DNA of 64,000 bases, from assembly GCA_011525915.1 (NCBI GenBank), contig WYBM01000098.1, positions 62,001-126,000 on the forward strand, read 5' to 3'. Of the stretch, positions 1 to 8,486 are shown piece after piece. The DNA is from Ardenticatenaceae bacterium (GTDB lineage: Bacteria > Chloroflexota > Anaerolineae > Promineifilales > Promineifilaceae). Each line of letters opens with the position of its first letter. Within the stretch, counting starts at the first letter, position 1. The translations under genes and the position numbers were made by a program. The notes beneath the pieces were generated by a model, which worked only from the letters and a program-made list of their open reading frames with translations, was not told the DNA's origin and ran no database searches.

Positions 1-81
1 ATCGCCGGGTATCCACACAAAAGTGAAATGTAATCTAGCTTACATTACAAGTCAAGGGCGGGCTGGCAGTGTGCGGCCTTT

Positions 82-190
82 AGGTAACCGGCAACAATCA
101 TTTAAAATCGTTTTAGGTGTTGTCGATTCCCCGAGGAAACCACAAAAACTGTGGCGCCAGATTTGCAAAAACTTTGTGCGGTTTACCTAA
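82..190 (+). repeat. Composite palindromic repeat, copy 1
   Basis: There are two adjoining modules. The first (about 82-130) is an imperfect inverted repeat starting GGCAAC and ending in a GTTGTC-like arm. The second (about 133-188) has outer arms AAACCACAAAA and TTTGTGCGGTTT around a CGCCAG core. The same modules in the same order occur on the other strand at 53822-53936, at roughly 75% identity by eye over the second module. The element lies about 130 bp upstream of the first gene. It looks like a short palindromic mobile or REP-type element; a regulatory role is possible but not shown. The remaining sequence from 1 to 316 holds no gene that I can support. Confidence 0.6.
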
Positions 191-316
191 ACGAGGTGAT
201 TCCGAACAATTTCCCCCAAACAGGCGCAACTTTACGGCCGTGGCACTGTTCTAACATATAGGAAACAGGACCATTGCAGCTCACCTGGCAGCCAAACATA
301 CTCAAATAGGAGATAA

Positions 317-583
317 ATGATGTTACTTGATATCGTTTTATGGATTGTCCTGGGCGGCGTCGCTGGCTGGTTAGCCAGCATCATTATGAAGAAAAATGCA
401 CAAATGGGGCTGATCGCCAATATTGTTGTGGGCATTATAGGGGCGCTGATCGGTGGGTTTGTCATGAACGCTCTGGGCTTCTCTGAGGCGACCGGGTTTA
501 ACCTTTACAGTTTGTTCGTCGCTGTTTTAGGCGCCGTTGTTCTATTAGCCATTTTGGGCTTTGTTCGGCGCGCCAGAGTCTGA
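317..583 (+). CDS. GlsB/YeaQ/YmgE family small membrane protein
   Basis: This is an 88-residue, three-helix hydrophobic protein with the glycine-rich signature of the transglycosylase-associated (GlsB/YeaQ/YmgE) family: GGVAGWLASIIMKK near the start and IVGIIGALIGGFVM in the middle. Family members are inner-membrane proteins linked to general or acid stress; their molecular function is unknown. Length matches the family (80-90 residues). The start is ATGATG, preceded by AGGAGA. The second ATG, at 320, has the better spacing from that site, so the protein may be one residue shorter. It is monocistronic: a perfect hairpin follows and the next gene is convergent. Confidence 0.9.
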   Translation: MMLLDIVLWIVLGGVAGWLASIIMKKNAQMGLIANIVVGIIGALIGGFVMNALGFSEATGFNLYSLFVAVLGAVVLLAILGFVRRARV

Positions 584-593
584 TCTTACAATG

Positions 594-628
594 CAGACAT
601 CCGATTTCTCTGAGAAATCGGATGTCTG
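594..628. terminator. Perfect 17-bp inverted repeat after the GlsB gene
   Basis: Arms 594-610 and 612-628 are perfectly complementary (CAGACATCCGATTTCTC on the left) with one base between them. The hairpin begins 11 bp after the stop codon of the upstream gene and lies between convergent genes. Neither strand has a good run of T after it, so it could be a weak bidirectional terminator, an mRNA 3' stabiliser, or a short palindromic repeat element. Confidence 0.55.
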
Positions 629-754
629 GTAAGCGCTAAAATGGGCTGCCTATTTCAGACGTTTGCGCACACCGTATAAAAGCCCCCACCTGGTTAACTT
701 GTAATAAAATCCGTTTCATGATACTTCGGTATGATTATGGTACATACGCTGTTT

Positions 755-819
755 CAGAAATTTTATGGCCTTGTATAGAGGCGGGTCTTGTGCGTGCCCC
801 CGCTCCGGGCGACCACGCC
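755..819 (+). repeat. Dispersed GC-rich repeat, copy a
   Basis: It begins CAGAAATTTTATGGCC and continues into GGCGGGTCTTGTGCGTGCCC and a CGCTCCGGGCGA block. A second copy in the same orientation lies at 1116-1193 and a shorter one at 42623-42672. Copies a and b flank the small gene between them. No open reading frame is conserved in it, so it resembles a non-coding intergenic repeat of MITE or REP type. Confidence 0.6.
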
Positions 820-1091
820 TAATCTTGGTCCCCCAAAATGCGTTTTACAGCGACGCGCATATCTGGAATAAGTACGTAAAAGAGTATAACCACCACGGCC
901 GCATAGGCAGCCGTGGCCGCTAAACTAACAGTCAGGCGTGCCAGTAAGCTAACCTCCCCAAAACTGGCCATGCCCCATTTTAATACCACGCCGCTTACCA
1001 ACGTGCCTAGTAAAGCCGTGACAAAAATCGTAACCAGCCACGACATCTCTGCCAGGGATAAATTTTGGTACCATTCATTAAATTTTTTCAC
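819..1091 (-). CDS. Small two-helix membrane protein, function unknown
   Basis: This 90-residue protein has a short amphipathic N-terminus (residues 1-12), two strongly hydrophobic segments (about 15-38 and 49-75) and a basic C-terminal tail. I do not recognise the family; the shape resembles holin-like or phage-shock accessory membrane proteins, but no diagnostic motif supports either. The start is GTG, preceded by AGAGGATAG at reasonable spacing. The gene stands alone and is bracketed on both sides by directly oriented copies of a GC-rich repeat (755-819 and 1116-1193), which may mark an inserted cassette. The plus-strand frame over 913-1095 is its shadow. Confidence 0.6.
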   Translation of the reverse strand: MKKFNEWYQNLSLAEMSWLVTIFVTALLGTLVSGVVLKWGMASFGEVSLLARLTVSLAATAAYAAVVVILFYVLIPDMRVAVKRILGDQD

Positions 1092-1115
1092 GTAAACTAT
1101 CCTCTCTACAGTTTT

Positions 1116-1193
1116 AAAGAATTTTCATGACCTTTTGTAGGGCAGGTCTTGTGCCTGCCCCCGCTCCGGGCGATCACAAGGGTCGCCCTTACC
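1116..1193 (+). repeat. Dispersed GC-rich repeat, copy b
   Basis: AAAGAATTTTCATGACC leads into GGGCAGGTCTTGTGCCTGCCC and the same CGCTCCGGGCGA block as at 755-819, ending in a GGTCGCCC inverted segment. GGGCAGG and CCTGCCC form a compact hairpin. From 1194 to 1398 I see no gene; the plus-strand frame from 1263 runs into menE antisense and has no coding support. Confidence 0.6.
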
Positions 1194-1398
1194 AAAGTGT
1201 GATTTTTTTGTGAAGCAGTGTGCTCTCTTAACAATTAACAAAATACATGCCTGTATAAGTACATGGGCATACTAACAAATAGAGTGACAAACGTTGATGG
1301 GAAAAAGCTCTTAAGTAGGGGAATTTGGTACTTATGGTTCTCTTTCTATGCCTGTGTACCAACTGGCCTGACGATCATTTCCCTGGTTTTGCTGCCTA

Positions 1399-2883
1399 TC
1401 AGGCTGGTATTTGTTGCATGGCTTCGGCAACTTGCCGTCTGGCAATCTTACCGGAAGCTGTCTGCGGCAGTTGTGATACCAGGTAAATGTGCCGGGGGAT
1501 CTTATATCCAGCCAGCCGCTCTCGGCAAAACTGGGTAAGGTCATCTGGGGTAACGTTTGCATTTGGCGTAGGTGCTTCACCCTGGCCAGCCTTTAAGGCT
1601 ATCATAGCCGTTACTACCTGCCCCCATGCCGGGTCTGGCAGGCCCACGACGCAGGCATCGGCTACAGCCGGATGCTGCTTCAACACGGCTTCTACTTCTG
1701 CCGGGTAAACGTTTTCTCCCCCAGACACGATAAGGTCGCTGCGCCGCTGGACCAGCCACAGGTCACCCTCATCATCCAGGTAGCCAATATCGCCGGTGGC
1801 ATGAGATTGGTTACCGCCGCCAATCTCCAGGCTCCGATCACGAGAAAAGTAGCCGGCCATCACGGTGGGTCCGCTAACGATAATCTCGCCATGCTGATGA
1901 GGAGGCAGCCTACGGCCGTGATCGTCCACAATTTTTATATCGGTGAACAAGAGCGCTTTACCCACACTGCCCGGCTTGCGCCATACCTCCTCTGGCAGCA
2001 TGGTGGCTACCTGGGAAGCGGCTTCCGTTAACCCATACGTTGTAGCCACAGGCACGCCGGCTGCCTGGGCGCGTGTTACCAGATCAGGCGCGGCCGCCCC
2101 CCCCCCCAGCAGCACCAACCGCAAACTTTCTGGCCAGCTTTGGCGGGTATCAAGCAAGCGCGTGAGCATGGTGGGTACCAGCGAGATGAGAGTGATGGGT
2201 TTGGTATCTAAACTGTGGTTGATGGCTTCCAGGTCGAATTTGGGATGCAGGTCTACGGCCGTACCATACAAACAACTGCGCCAGAGTACAGCCATCCCCC
2301 CCACATGATACAGCGGCAGACAGCTCAGCCACAGGTCATGTGGTTGTACGCCGAGTTTATACGCCGAGGCCAGGGCGCTGTAAAAGTGGTTGGCAAACGT
2401 TAACATGGCCCCTTTAGGCTGGCCAGACGTGCCAGAGGTAAAAACGACAGCCTGTAAATGGTGCATAGCAAAAGAGGTCTGGGGCAAGGTATACGGCATG
2501 GATGTTTCCAGCCACGCCTCGTTCACCACCAGCCACTTACAGGCGGTTACGGATAATTTTGCCGCCAAATCCTCTGTGACCAACACCAGGTCACAGCTTG
2601 TGTGTTTGATCTGCCATCCCAGCTCGGCCGGGGTCAGGCGAGTGTTTAAAGGCACCAGCACGCCCCCCAGCCGCGCCAGGGCATGAACCAGGCAGGTGTA
2701 AACCAGGGTATTGGGCATGAGGACGCCCACAAACTGCCCCTGGGTTACACCTGCTTTCTGCAAATGGGCACAAACTCCATTGACGAACAAATCCAGCTCG
2801 GCGTAACGCCATTGAGATGTGCCAATCATCAGAGCCAGGGCATCGGGTGACGCCTTGACGCGGGCAGCCAGCCACTCATGCAT
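1399..2883 (-). CDS. menE: o-succinylbenzoate-CoA ligase MenE
   Basis: It activates o-succinylbenzoate with ATP and CoA, the fifth step of classical menaquinone synthesis, in the cytoplasm. The 494-residue sequence is an adenylate-forming enzyme: P-loop TSGTSGQPKGAM (about 149-160), the YGLTEAAS motif (about 283-290), a GDIGYLDDEG stretch that includes the ATP-ribose aspartate, and a C-terminal SGKIARR lysine motif. The family alone could be a general acyl-CoA ligase, but its place as last gene of a menF-menD-menB operon makes MenE the natural call. It starts 14 bp after the phosphatidyltransferase gene and is presumably co-transcribed. The substrate, o-succinylbenzoate, needs MenC and MenH, neither of which is in the window. 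Confidence 0.9.
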   Translation of the reverse strand: MHEWLAARVKASPDALALMIGTSQWRYAELDLFVNGVCAHLQKAGVTQGQFVGVLMPNTLVYTCLVHALARLGGVLVPLNTRLTPAELGWQIKHTSCDLVLVTEDLAAKLSVTACKWLVVNEAWLETSMPYTLPQTSFAMHHLQAVVFTSGTSGQPKGAMLTFANHFYSALASAYKLGVQPHDLWLSCLPLYHVGGMAVLWRSCLYGTAVDLHPKFDLEAINHSLDTKPITLISLVPTMLTRLLDTRQSWPESLRLVLLGGGAAAPDLVTRAQAAGVPVATTYGLTEAASQVATMLPEEVWRKPGSVGKALLFTDIKIVDDHGRRLPPHQHGEIIVSGPTVMAGYFSRDRSLEIGGGNQSHATGDIGYLDDEGDLWLVQRRSDLIVSGGENVYPAEVEAVLKQHPAVADACVVGLPDPAWGQVVTAMIALKAGQGEAPTPNANVTPDDLTQFCRERLAGYKIPRHIYLVSQLPQTASGKIARRQVAEAMQQIPA

Positions 2884-2897
2884 GGGTTACCGGCCAA

Positions 2898-3629
2898 TTA
2901 TCTGGAGCGCTTGACATACGGCCGTACATTTGCCCACAAACTCATCCCTAGGTAAAACACCACATACAACAGTGAGGCCAGCACCCACCAACTGTTAACG
3001 GCCGGGTATTGCCAAATGAGAACCCCCATTACCCCTACCCAAACAACGGTAAAGAGCACCGTTATCCCTCGGTTACCTTCCATGCGTGACGGGTACAAAT
3101 ACTTAATGGGCACAAACACCATCACGCCGCAGGCCAGCAAGACGGCCAGATTTAATAATGGTGGGGTTTGCAGCAGCACAAAATAGATAACCAATACGTT
3201 CCAATAGGAGGGAAAACCTTTGAAATAATGATCGTCTGTCTTGGCGTCTGCCTGGGCAAACTGGTAGCTGGAAGCCAGCAAGATAAACGCCGGTGCAGCC
3301 AGTAACCACGTCTGGGGGACCAGAGGGGCCTGATAAATAAATAGGGCGGGCACAATAACGTATGTCTGGAAATCTACAATGTTGTCCAGCAAGGCGCCGT
3401 CAAACCCGGGCAGCACCCGCTTCACCTGTACCAGTCGGGACAAAGATCCATCGAAACCATCGATCACCGTGGCAATGCCCATAAAAATCATGGCTGCTTG
3501 CCACTGCCCATCAAAGATGGCGAGGATGGACAAAAAGCCCAACACTACGCCGCTGGCCGTGAGGCTGTGAATTCCCCAGGCTAGAACTTTGCGCCATATG
3601 CGTATCTGACTGTCATTTACTACGATCAT
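2898..3629 (-). CDS. CDP-alcohol phosphatidyltransferase, phosphatidylcholine-synthase-like
   Basis: This is a 243-residue integral membrane enzyme with about eight hydrophobic segments. The catalytic CDP-alcohol phosphotransferase signature is present as DG-x2-SR-x8-G-x3-D-x3-D (from DGFDGSLSR to DNIVDF, about residues 57-88). The spacing, the LPGFDGALLDNIVDFQTY stretch and the single-enzyme size resemble bacterial phosphatidylcholine synthase, which joins CDP-diacylglycerol and choline, more than PgsA or PssA. That substrate assignment is inference. It sits 3 bp after menB and 14 bp before menE, inside a menaquinone operon, where a lipid head-group enzyme is unexpected. It is not a UbiA-type prenyltransferase, so it cannot simply stand in for MenA. 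Confidence 0.8.
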   Translation of the reverse strand: MIVVNDSQIRIWRKVLAWGIHSLTASGVVLGFLSILAIFDGQWQAAMIFMGIATVIDGFDGSLSRLVQVKRVLPGFDGALLDNIVDFQTYVIVPALFIYQAPLVPQTWLLAAPAFILLASSYQFAQADAKTDDHYFKGFPSYWNVLVIYFVLLQTPPLLNLAVLLACGVMVFVPIKYLYPSRMEGNRGITVLFTVVWVGVMGVLIWQYPAVNSWWVLASLLYVVFYLGMSLWANVRPYVKRSR

Positions 3630-3632
3630 TGT

Positions 3633-4466
3633 TTACGGCCGCCAGGGATATTTGCTAAAGTCTGGCTCTCTCCTTTCTAAAAATGAATTTTTACCTTCTG
3701 TGCCTTCTTCAGTCATGTAGAACAACATGGTTGAGTCGCCGGCCAGCACTTGCAGGCCAGTTTGCCCGTCCATATCGGCATTCATGGCTGCTTTCAGGAA
3801 GCGTATGGCGATGGGGGATTTTTTCAGAATTTCTTGTGCCCAGGTGATCCCTTCGGTCTCAAGCTGGGCTACCGGCACTACCTTGTTTACCAGCCCCATC
3901 TCCAGGGCTTCCTGTGCATTGTACTGGCGGCATAGGTACCAGATTTCCCGTGCCTTTTTCTGGCCGATGATGCGGGCCAGGGTAGCCGAGCCATAACCAG
4001 CGTCAAAGCTGCCTACAATAGGCCCGGTTTGGCCAAAGACAGCATTATCGGCGGCAATGGTCAGGTCGCAGATGACGTGCAGCACATGGCCGCCGCCAAT
4101 GGCATAACCGGCCACCAGGGCGATAACGGGCTTGGGCATGGTACGGATGATACGCTGAAGTTCCAATACGTTGAGCCGGGGAACGCCGTCGGCGCCCACA
4201 TAGCCGGCATGACCGCGTACGGTCTGGTCTCCCCCGGCGCAGAAGGCGTATTTGCCGTCTTTAGGCGAGGGGCCGTTGCCGGTGAGCAAAATGACGCCCA
4301 CCTCCTGGTCCATCCATACATGGCGAAAGGCGTCTGTCATTTCGTCAATGGTTTTAGGACGAAAGGCATTGCGCACTTCGGGCCGGTTAAAGGCAATGCG
4401 GGCCATGCCATCTGCTTTGTGATAAGTGATGTCTTCATATTCTTTGACAATTTGCCAGTCAGTCAT
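3633..4466 (-). CDS. menB: 1,4-dihydroxy-2-naphthoyl-CoA synthase MenB
   Basis: It closes the naphthoate ring of menaquinone by an intramolecular Claisen (Dieckmann) condensation of o-succinylbenzoyl-CoA. At 277 residues it is full length. The crotonase fold is clear: [14 protein letters not shown] near the N-terminus, [10 protein letters not shown] (oxyanion region), [18 protein letters not shown], and the MenB-specific [13 protein letters not shown] stretch. The C-terminal [19 protein letters not shown] tail is characteristic of MenB and separates it from other enoyl-CoA hydratases. It lies 48 bp after menD and 3 bp before the phosphatidyltransferase gene. The start ATG has AGGAG just upstream. 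Confidence 0.96.
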   Translation of the reverse strand: MTDWQIVKEYEDITYHKADGMARIAFNRPEVRNAFRPKTIDEMTDAFRHVWMDQEVGVILLTGNGPSPKDGKYAFCAGGDQTVRGHAGYVGADGVPRLNVLELQRIIRTMPKPVIALVAGYAIGGGHVLHVICDLTIAADNAVFGQTGPIVGSFDAGYGSATLARIIGQKKAREIWYLCRQYNAQEALEMGLVNKVVPVAQLETEGITWAQEILKKSPIAIRFLKAAMNADMDGQTGLQVLAGDSTMLFYMTEEGTEGKNSFLERREPDFSKYPWRP

Positions 4467-4514
4467 ACAAAACTCCTTTTAAATAATAAAGTGTAAACGG
4501 TTAACGGCAAATGG

Positions 4515-6356
4515 TTAATGAGTCGCGGATGCTACGGTGCTATTGACAACCTTGTTGATGTCACGCCGCCGCTGATCATCCTGACGGCCGTCGGTACGTA
4601 CTTCAATAACCCGTGGTGTGCTGTCTTGCAGGCTGGCGCTGAACAGCTGGCGGAACTGCTCGCGGCCGTGGGCTTGCACAAAATCCAACCCATACATGCG
4701 CACCACCGGCTCAAAGTCCAGGTTGTGCGGTGTCAGGAATAACTCGGTAAAGGGCGGATCTACATGGGCAATGGGCAGCCGGTTAAAAATACCGCCGCCG
4801 TTGTTGTGCAGCAAGACGATGGTGATGTTTCCTGGCCAGGGCTCTGATGCCAACAGGTTTGTTCCCTTTTCTGCCGTGTTTCTGTGTCTTGACATTAACT
4901 TCCTGACGGCCAGCAGGCCGTTTAGGTCATGGTAGAAGGTAATGTCTCCCAAGACGGCCACCAATGGCTGCTGACGGGCGGCATAAATGCCCAGGGCGGT
5001 AGAAAGATTACCGTCAATACCGCTGGCCCCCCGACTGGCATAGGCGAAAAGGGGTTTGGTTCCGGCACGGCCGTATTGGTCTAGATGGCGTATGGGTAGG
5101 CTGTTGCCCATGAACAGGGTAGCGGCCGCCGGCATCAGGTCTACCACGTCGGCCACAACGGCGCCGTCAAAGTACGGGTCAAAAAGCACACTTTCCACCG
5201 CCTGCCACGTACTCTTTTCCGTTTGGGTGACGGCCGTGACCCAGGCAGCATTGTCACGTGGGGGCAGACGGGTGAGCAAATGTTGGCAGACGGCCGTTTC
5301 ATTGGCTTGTATAAAGTGCTTGATGCGGTGACTATCATCAGCCCATACACCACTCTCGCGAATGTGAATGCGGTGAGTGGGGGTGATCCGGTCCAGATAA
5401 GCATTCAACCACTTGGAAATGGGCACAGCCCCAAAGCGTATAATCACCTGCGGCTCTGGCCAGCCCGGATCGGTTTGTAAAAACGTCTCATAACCGCTGA
5501 TCACCAGCCTTTCTGCATCATCTTGACGTTGAGATTCCACAAAGCGGACCCCTGATAGGGGGTCGGCCAGAACGGGGTAGCCACTATGCTGTGCCAGCGC
5601 CATGACCGCCCGCGGAAAGTCACCGCCGGGGCAGCGTGGCCCGCAGATGATCAGCCCATGTGGGTGTTCCCGGATAGTGACGCCTAATGCATGTAGCTGG
5701 GCGTCAGAGAGGGTTATAATGCCCTGGGTCATGGTCACAGTCACCTGGTCATGACGTTTTGACCCGCCTTCGGCCGGATGGTGATGGTGTAGGTGTAATA
5801 GATGACCGTCTTTTGGTTCCAGGGGCTTACGAAAAGGAAAATTAAGGTGTACCGGCCCTTTGGGCAGGCCGTTGGCGGCGGCGTAGGCGCGGGCTGCCAA
5901 CACGGAAATGTTTCGCGTAGCCACTTTGGGGGCATCCACCTGCGGGATCGGTAAATCGACGCTCCATAACACCTGGTCGCCAAAGATTTTTACCTGGTCA
6001 ATGGTCTGGTTGGCGCCACTATAGCGCAGCTCATGGGGACGATCGGCGGTGAGTATCAGCAGCGGTATCTGGCTCATTTTAGCTTCGATGATGGCCGGCA
6101 GGAAGTTGGCCACGGCCGTGCCAGAAGTACATACCAGGGCCACCGGCCTGTCATGGGCAATGGCCATCCCCAGGGCAAAAAAACCGGCGCTGCGTTCGTC
6201 CAGGTGCATATGGGTATCAACCGCCGGATGGGCGTCAAAGGCCAGCGTGAGAGGGGTGGAACGGGACCCAGGGGCCAGACACACGGCCGTCAGGCCTGCT
6301 TGTGCCAGCGCCGCCACCAATAACTGTGCCCACTGAATGTTGGGGTTGCTTTCCAA
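4515..6356 (-). CDS. menD: SEPHCHC synthase MenD (thiamine diphosphate enzyme)
   Basis: It joins 2-oxoglutarate, after decarboxylation, to isochorismate, the first committed step of menaquinone synthesis. The 613-residue length is a little above the usual 550-580. The N-terminal ThDP half carries CLAPGSRSTPLTLAF and DERSAGFFALG; the C-terminal half carries the diphosphate-Mg2+ site GDITFYHDLNGL followed by NNGGGIFNRLP. An insertion rich in histidine (around residue 190) and another charged insertion (RHRNTAEKG) account for the extra length. The start is TTG, 2 bp after the menF stop, so translation is probably coupled. All catalytic landmarks look intact. Confidence 0.95.
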   Translation of the reverse strand: MESNPNIQWAQLLVAALAQAGLTAVCLAPGSRSTPLTLAFDAHPAVDTHMHLDERSAGFFALGMAIAHDRPVALVCTSGTAVANFLPAIIEAKMSQIPLLILTADRPHELRYSGANQTIDQVKIFGDQVLWSVDLPIPQVDAPKVATRNISVLAARAYAAANGLPKGPVHLNFPFRKPLEPKDGHLLHLHHHHPAEGGSKRHDQVTVTMTQGIITLSDAQLHALGVTIREHPHGLIICGPRCPGGDFPRAVMALAQHSGYPVLADPLSGVRFVESQRQDDAERLVISGYETFLQTDPGWPEPQVIIRFGAVPISKWLNAYLDRITPTHRIHIRESGVWADDSHRIKHFIQANETAVCQHLLTRLPPRDNAAWVTAVTQTEKSTWQAVESVLFDPYFDGAVVADVVDLMPAAATLFMGNSLPIRHLDQYGRAGTKPLFAYASRGASGIDGNLSTALGIYAARQQPLVAVLGDITFYHDLNGLLAVRKLMSRHRNTAEKGTNLLASEPWPGNITIVLLHNNGGGIFNRLPIAHVDPPFTELFLTPHNLDFEPVVRMYGLDFVQAHGREQFRQLFSASLQDSTPRVIEVRTDGRQDDQRRRDINKVVNSTVASATH

Positions 6357-6358
6357 GG

Positions 6359-7780
6359 TTACTCTCCAATCTCCAGCCCTAAGGCATTAAACATAGGTTT
6401 GAACTTTAACGCCGTTTCTGCCCATTCCTTTTGGGGGTCAGAGCTGGCCACAATACCGGCGCCAGCGTGCAGCCATAGGCGGCGGTCTTGGGCAATAGCC
6501 GAACGGATGGCCACAGCAAACGTGCCGTCCAGGTCATGGTCAATCCAGCCGACCGGCGCGGCATACCAACCACGGGGCACCGGTTCAGCTTCACTGATGA
6601 ACTGCACTGCCAGATGGCGCGGTGTGCCCCCCAAGGCCGGGGTGGGGTGCAGGATCTCCACGATGGGCAGAATACCGGTATTGCCGCGCAGACGGCCGTG
6701 CATAGGTGTGTGCAAATGTTGAATATAACCCAATTGCAACACTTCCGGTTCTGGTGAAAAAACCAGCTCAGACACCAGGGGTTCCAGCCGCCGCTGGATC
6801 GAGTCCACCACCACAGCATGTTCGTACAAATCTTTGGCGCTGGTGCGCAGCGCTTGGGCCAGGGCGGCATCTTCAGCCGCTGTCTTGCCCCGGCGGGCGG
6901 AGCCAGCCAGACCCATGGTGGTCAGGTTACGGCCGTGAACCTGAACCAATATTTCTGGGGTAGCGCCATAAAAAGCGTGATACGGCCGTGGTTCAAACAA
7001 AAAACGGTGGCAATCTGGGTACGTCTCATTTAAATAGTGCAGGGCGGCATCTACGGCCACATGATCGGCAAAACGAATCTCACATACACGTGAGAGAACC
7101 ACCTTGTTCAGATCACCGGTTTGCATGGTTTGGATGGCGCGTTTAATGATCGCCTGCCATGTTTCAAAAGACATGGGGTAATTGATCTGCATGGGGGTAG
7201 ACGATGTGGATGAAAGTTTTGGACTGGCGCCAGGCTGTTTCATAAGCAGTTCATAACGCGCCTGCAATGCTTCTTGTAACGCCTGCAACATTGTGGGCCG
7301 ATCATCTTCCGGGGAAATAACGGCATTAATGGTTAACCAGCCTTCCGCTTTTTGCTGTACAAATTGATAATGGGGTAGTATAAACTGCGCCGGGTGAAAA
7401 ACTGCCCAGGTGTTATCAGGCGTAAAGTCATCACGAAAGGAGAAACCGCCGAAGAGCCTGGGCGCAGCCAGTGGTTGCCCCGCATCGGCAATAACAGCAT
7501 GGTTAAAGAGAGATGCGGCCTGAGTGTGAATAGATCGGTACCGGGTAGACCCCCAGGCCCGCAAATCGGCGGCCACGCCAAACCCGGCATAGGCGGCCTG
7601 GTCTCTGGCTGCCTGCCAGAAAAACCGTTCCTGCCCCCGCGCATGGGCCAATATTTGTGCCGGGGTTAACCCCGATGCGGCCATGGTGACACTCATTAAC
7701 TGCGATTGAGGCTCAGAGAGCAGCGATGTTTTTGTGTTTTCCCAACCACCCAGGACCCACGGCCGTTCATTCGTTGCCAT
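6359..7780 (-). CDS. menF: Isochorismate synthase MenF
   Basis: It isomerises chorismate to isochorismate and so diverts chorismate from aromatic amino acids into menaquinone. The C-terminal two thirds is a chorismate-binding domain: LNKVVLSRVCEI, ETYPDCHRFLFEP, GSARRGKTAAEDAAL, HTPMHGRLRG, HPTPALGGTPRH and a terminal AGAGIVASSDPQKEW. Together these match isochorismate synthases (MenF/DhbC/EntC) rather than anthranilate or PABA synthases. I place the start at ATG 7780 (MATNERPW), giving 473 residues; a TTG three codons upstream is possible. Either start overlaps the end of the TetR gene, so the two are translationally linked. Confidence 0.93.
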   Translation of the reverse strand: MATNERPWVLGGWENTKTSLLSEPQSQLMSVTMAASGLTPAQILAHARGQERFFWQAARDQAAYAGFGVAADLRAWGSTRYRSIHTQAASLFNHAVIADAGQPLAAPRLFGGFSFRDDFTPDNTWAVFHPAQFILPHYQFVQQKAEGWLTINAVISPEDDRPTMLQALQEALQARYELLMKQPGASPKLSSTSSTPMQINYPMSFETWQAIIKRAIQTMQTGDLNKVVLSRVCEIRFADHVAVDAALHYLNETYPDCHRFLFEPRPYHAFYGATPEILVQVHGRNLTTMGLAGSARRGKTAAEDAALAQALRTSAKDLYEHAVVVDSIQRRLEPLVSELVFSPEPEVLQLGYIQHLHTPMHGRLRGNTGILPIVEILHPTPALGGTPRHLAVQFISEAEPVPRGWYAAPVGWIDHDLDGTFAVAIRSAIAQDRRLWLHAGAGIVASSDPQKEWAETALKFKPMFNALGLEIGE

Positions 7781-8381
7781 CTTCTTCAAATCCTACGCTG
7801 CGCAGTAAAACTGGCAGCAGCGTTTTCATGATACGTGCTGGCTCCGGTTCACCGGTATACACCCAGCGAATGATAACGCCGTACATCGCGCCCATCCAGG
7901 CATAAGCTACCACTTCCGTATCTACTGCCTTGATATGGCCTTCATCAATGGCCTCGGCCAGATAGGTTTCTATGAGGTGGGCAAATCGGTCGTTGACTTC
8001 GTTGCGTTTGTTTTCAAAGGAGGCGCCCAGGCCAACCGCCTGTACCAACAGTAGTTTGGCCGGGCGCCGATAACGGCCGAATGTGTCCAGGCATGTTTGC
8101 AGGGCCACCCGCACACGGGCAATCCCGCGTTCTTCCTCGGCAATGGCCGCCGTGACCCGCCGTTCTAGTAAATCGGCAAACTGATCTACCAGGGCCAGAA
8201 ACAGCCTTTCCTTGTTGGGGAAGTGGAAGTAAATAGCTCCTTTAGAGGTATGTGATTCTTCGACGATTTCATCCAGGCGGGTGTCATGGTAGCCTTTGCT
8301 GGCAAAAACGTCCAGAGCAGCGTCTAAGATGCGAGATTTTGTCAGTTCTGGGTCACGTGTACTGTTTGTTGTTTCTGTCAT
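7767..8381 (-). CDS. TetR/AcrR family transcriptional regulator
   Basis: This 204-residue protein has a standard TetR N-terminus: ILDAALDVFASKGYHDTRLDEI, then the recognition helix SKGAIYFHFPNKERLF (about 48-65). The C-terminal ligand domain is divergent. It overlaps the start of menF by 14 bp, so it is the first gene of the menaquinone operon and probably autoregulates it. A near-palindrome typical of TetR operators lies 29 bp upstream of its start. The divergent gene pair on the other side makes and consumes chorismate, so the regulator may sense a quinone, acyl-CoA or redox signal; the ligand cannot be read from sequence. Confidence 0.9.
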   Translation of the reverse strand: MTETTNSTRDPELTKSRILDAALDVFASKGYHDTRLDEIVEESHTSKGAIYFHFPNKERLFLALVDQFADLLERRVTAAIAEEERGIARVRVALQTCLDTFGRYRRPAKLLLVQAVGLGASFENKRNEVNDRFAHLIETYLAEAIDEGHIKAVDTEVVAYAWMGAMYGVIIRWVYTGEPEPARIMKTLLPVLLRSVGFEEDGNE

Positions 8382-8409
8382 CTGGTTTCACTTGTTGAAT
8401 CAGTTATAA

Positions 8410-8423
8410 ACCGACCAGTCAGT
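8410..8423. promoter_or_regulatory. Putative TetR operator
   Basis: ACCGACCAGTCAGT is a 6-2-6 inverted repeat with one mismatch, similar to the ACCGAC-N2-GTCGGT-like operators common for TetR-family regulators. It lies between the TetR gene start (8381) and the divergent attenuator promoter (8487-8515), about 64 bp from that promoter's -35 box. It is therefore better placed to control the men operon than the aro pair. Confidence 0.5.
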
Positions 8424-8486
8424 CTGATCATATACGTGAAAGATAGCACAAAAGGGGGTTGTTAGACAAAAAATGAAAGATTCATC

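Noticed and set aside
1263-1538. A 91-codon plus-strand frame with a hydrophobic start
   Set aside because: Its second half is antisense to menE and it has no good ribosome site, so I do not count it as a gene.
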